Assembly (NCBI GenBank): GCA_035591015.1 | Contig: JAXIUW010213397.1 | Coordinates: 1-10,895, forward strand | Length of the DNA: 10,895 nt | Reading direction: 5' to 3' | Source: Cephalothrix simula | Taxonomy: Eukaryota > Nemertea > Palaeonemertea > Archinemertea > Cephalotrichidae | In this document: positions 8,734 to 10,895 of the stretch, piece by piece | Numbering within the stretch: the stretch's first letter is position 1 | Layout: each line of letters opens with the position of its first letter | Program-made: the position numbers and the translations under genes | The notes under the pieces: model-generated | Seen by the model: the letters and a program-made list of their open reading frames with translations, nothing else | Told to the model about the DNA's origin: nothing | Database searches by the model: none

Positions 8734-8743
8734 TATATATATA
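8734..8743 (-). promoter_or_regulatory. TATA-like box upstream of the P450
   Basis: TATATATATA, about 150 nt upstream of the start codon in a region otherwise of mixed composition. If used, transcription would start near 8705-8715 and leave a 5' UTR of about 120 nt. The motif is self-complementary, so it does not itself give direction, and a simple AT run is possible. Confidence 0.4.
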
Positions 8744-9360
8744 GTTGCTCGTCGTTTATTTACGCACGTCAGTCAAGTATTTTCCATATTTGGAATCCGT
8801 CATGCTGTTTCCAACAAGTTTCAACCAATCGGCTTACATGGGCTGAACCCTTTGCCGATTCATGATTACTACAGATAGGTGGATTAATGACTTTTCTCGA
8901 AACTCAATGGATATAGTTGTAACTCATGATCAATGTATCAATGCATCAATGAAAGTCGATCTCGCGAATAATATCGGCGTCAAGTTTTGAATATAGTGGT
9001 GACAAACTTGAAAAGGGGGGATGAATAACTCGGCGTGATGCTCAATAAAATTTCATTCATATAAGGCTAGAAATTTTATATGAATAAGGGGTTTTTGAAA
9101 CGTGGGCTGACAAATTTTATTGACAGCGTGTGATGTTTATTATTATCTGTACATAGATGATTTGGCCCCCTCGTGTTGCAGTAAAAAATTCCCGTGAAAA
9201 ATTAAAAATTAGTGCAAACAATCTTAGACCTCCCAGTTTTAAAAATTTCTCACTGTCTAAACGATGACGCGACGTATTTCTTAAATGAGTGCATACTTAA
9301 TACAGCAACAGCATAAAAAGGGGTTCGCCAACAATTCGGGCAATGAATAGGCCCTTATTG
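8744..9360. other. Region upstream of the P450
   Basis: No gene recognised. It contains three consecutive 8-mers ATCAATGT, ATCAATGC, ATCAATGA at 8929-8952. It would hold proximal regulatory DNA of the P450, but I cannot name a site with confidence. Confidence 0.5.
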
Positions 9361-9363
9361 GGG

Positions 9364-9440
9364 TATAAGCGTACCCGTACAATGCCAAAAAATTAAGCGT
9401 ACAGCGTACAACGCTCTAGAAATTAAGTGTACACAGTATG
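9364..9440 (+). repeat. Degenerate ~30-bp tandem repeat
   Basis: Three imperfect copies start near 9364, 9391 and 9421: TATAAGCGTACCCGTA, AATTAAGCGTACAGCGTA and AATTAAGTGTACACAGTA. The first is shorter and the most diverged. Confidence 0.55.
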
Positions 9441-9820
9441 AAATTTAACCCTACCTTTGAAGGTCTATTTTGTGTGTGGTACTTGAAGGGGGGGCTCATT
9501 CGGCCCCCACCTAAGATATCAGCCGTGGAAGGTCTTACCGAGTTGAATGCGTTAACTATCGATGCACTTGTTTCAAAAAAAAATTTGACCTCGGTCAATT
9601 TGCGCGCCGCCAGAAGCCCTTTTTGGCCCAAAAGTCGGCAAATAAATTTTTTCATATAATTGCCCCAGTTTTACGGCGCCAGGCCCAAGATAACTTTTTT
9701 GGGGGTAACTGTGGTCAAGCACATGTTTGCAAGAATATAGTACGCGAAAAATGCCAGGCGAGCCCAAAAAGGGCCTCAAAAAATTTTCAAAAAAGAAAGA
9801 AATTTTCAGAACAATTTTTT
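9441..9820. repeat. Repeat-derived sequence leading into M2
   Basis: Similar in style to the left array: GC-rich clusters (GCGCGCCGCC, TTACGGCGCCAGGCCC) alternating with A and T runs, and AGGCGAGCCCAAAAAGGGCC at 9757-9776, which matches 1153-1172. Overlapping open frames on both strands do not resemble a protein family. Confidence 0.5.
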
Positions 9821-9966
9821 GGGCCCAATGACGCCGAAGTACCTCTTTGTGGTGTAGAAACAATCATTGGCACCATTTTAGCCTATTAAGCCCATTTTTG
9901 GTCTTCGGCGTCATTTTGGGCCATTTTAGGGTCATTTTGGCGTAAATTTCTAAAATCCGAAAAAAG
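9821..9966 (+). repeat. Modules M2+M3, right copy
   Basis: GGGCCCAATGACGCCGAAG at 9821-9839 pairs with CTTCGGCGTCATTTTGGGCC at 9903-9922 as an inverted repeat interrupted by two bases, with about 63 bases between. The whole unit parallels 1006-1150 in the same orientation and ends TTTCTAAAATCCGAAAAAA. Confidence 0.85.
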
Positions 9967-10268
9967 ACCAATACATCAAATTGAGAATGTGCCTTGGAAT
10001 ATTAGTACATATAGGCAAAAATATAGTTTATTCACTCAAAGGCCTTACAACCTCATCAGCCCTACTGCATGAACTCTAGTGCTTAACATACATATATTGT
10101 CTGTATTTGAACATAGTTTCTGCTCATCGATCTGTGCATCAAAAAGGTGTGAACTACATCTCCATGAATCAGAAAAAGTAATTGATTTCATCGATTTCGT
10201 AGATGAAAAATCTTGGGTGGCAACATCTTAAAAATGGAGTCATAAGTTTTTGAGAAAAAGCTTTTGCA

Positions 10269-10299
10269 CACCCATTTCGATTTCTTGCGAAATTGGGTG
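10269..10299. repeat. Small hairpin
   Basis: CACCCATTTCG at 10269-10279 pairs with CGAAATTGGGTG at 10288-10299, with one bulged base and an 8-base loop. Confidence 0.55.
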
Positions 10300-10621
10300 G
10301 AAACCGATTTTTGTCACTTTGTCAGCAGCATGTGCCATCACAATAAGTGGGGGGGTGACTGTGACAATTTACACGTGTTAGACACGACTAGTAGCACAAA
10401 AGGTCTTCTTTATCATTTGGAAATGCTTTTTGTGACATTTGATTTAAGAAAATCTAATAAAAAAGGTGATAGGAAGGTTATTAGTAGGAATTAAAGGTGT
10501 GAAATAAGGGCAAAACAGTTATTTTTGGACGAGTTATACCTGATATTTGATATGACATATAGGAAAAAATTAGCCAGAGAACCAAAAGTTTCCATTTTCA
10601 AAAATCCAAGATGGTGTGTTA

Positions 10622-10629
10622 TGACGTCA
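10622..10629. promoter_or_regulatory. CRE-type palindrome TGACGTCA
   Basis: A perfect full-length CREB/ATF consensus inside ATGACGTCAT, about 2 kb upstream of the P450 start. Chance or repeat origin is as likely as a function. Confidence 0.25.
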
Positions 10630-10811
10630 TCAGACATCCAATGAAACGATTAAAAATATAATATTCAGTATGTAATTTGCAAGGTTATAAGTGGAATTTA
10701 AGGCGGGGAGTATAAGCGCCTGGCATTTAATGGCTTATGGTATATATTAAAACCAATATGAATATTTATGACATTGACGGTTTGTAATATTTTTTAATGG
10801 TATCGGTTAAA

Positions 10812-10895
10812 AATTTGTGATATTATACAGTTATTGGACACTTTATGAGTGCAATATGAAAGCAGTTATTTGTCCGAGGCGCGCAGCGCCGAGGA
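10812..10895 (+). mobile_element. Hairpin element, left half, cut by window end
   Basis: TTTGTGATATT at 10814-10824, then ACAGTTATTGGAC, GAGTGCAATATGAAAGCAG and the GC apex at 10875-10893. The flank TTTGTGATATT also precedes the arm at 7782 (7761-7771). The matching right half would lie beyond the window. Confidence 0.75.

Larger units (their letters stand above)
9967..10750. other. Upstream non-coding region
   Basis: No convincing gene. A 76-codon open frame at 10264-10494 has no features of a known family and starts inside a hairpin. The region also holds a CRE-type palindrome at 10622-10629. Confidence 0.5.

Noticed and set aside
9573-9889. Overlapping opposite-strand proteins of 96 and 88 codons
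   Set aside because: They are both inside repeat-derived DNA; part of the second recurs in the left repeat array.
10264-10494. A 76-codon protein with several Cys and His
   Set aside because: The Cys/His spacing fits no zinc-finger pattern, the start is inside a hairpin and there is no splice or promoter context.
1-10895. CRISPR array, tRNA or rRNA
   Set aside because: The repeats seen are long, dispersed or inverted rather than regularly spaced short repeats, and no cloverleaf or rRNA core sequence was recognised.

Overview
The window looks like an AT-rich invertebrate animal genome, probably marine. The signs are one spliced gene with GT-AG introns, a metazoan cytochrome P450 of the CYP7/CYP8 group, long repeat-laden non-coding flanks and hairpin-type non-autonomous repeats. 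There is no bacterial-style gene packing, operon, tRNA, rRNA or CRISPR array. The species cannot be told from the sequence; cnidarian, mollusc, hemichordate and lancelet are all possible.

Layout. 1-2247: a repeat array. Two nearly identical direct copies of a ~0.6 kb block (70-633 and 1364-1998) enclose shorter repeat modules, and a diverged 219/237-bp tandem unit follows. 2248-2940: nothing recognised. 2941-3450: a long imperfect inverted repeat (foldback element). 3451-4154: nothing recognised. 4155-8743, minus strand: a four-exon P450 gene with coding exons 8505-8587, 6023-6930, 5342-5520 and 4208-4498, encoding 486 residues. A TATA-like box lies at 8734-8743 and a poly(A) signal candidate at 4155-4160. 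Intron 1 carries a cluster of related hairpin elements (about 7697-8083). 8744-9960: upstream region, with a degenerate ~30-bp tandem repeat and another copy of a repeat module from the left array. 9967-10810: nothing coding; a hairpin and a perfect CRE-type palindrome. 10812-10895: half of a hairpin element of the intron 1 family, cut by the window end.

The single gene is predicted to be an ER-anchored CYP7/CYP8-type monooxygenase or isomerase. Its N-terminal anchor, proline hinge, Asn-Thr in the I helix, ExxR and FKYDR motifs and heme cysteine are all visible. The loop carrying the heme cysteine, however, is three residues shorter than the P450 consensus. This is the most notable protein-level observation. 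The best DNA-level observation is that three hairpin apices share a 19-nt core in which two paired positions have changed together. I found no convincing multi-gene novel system here.
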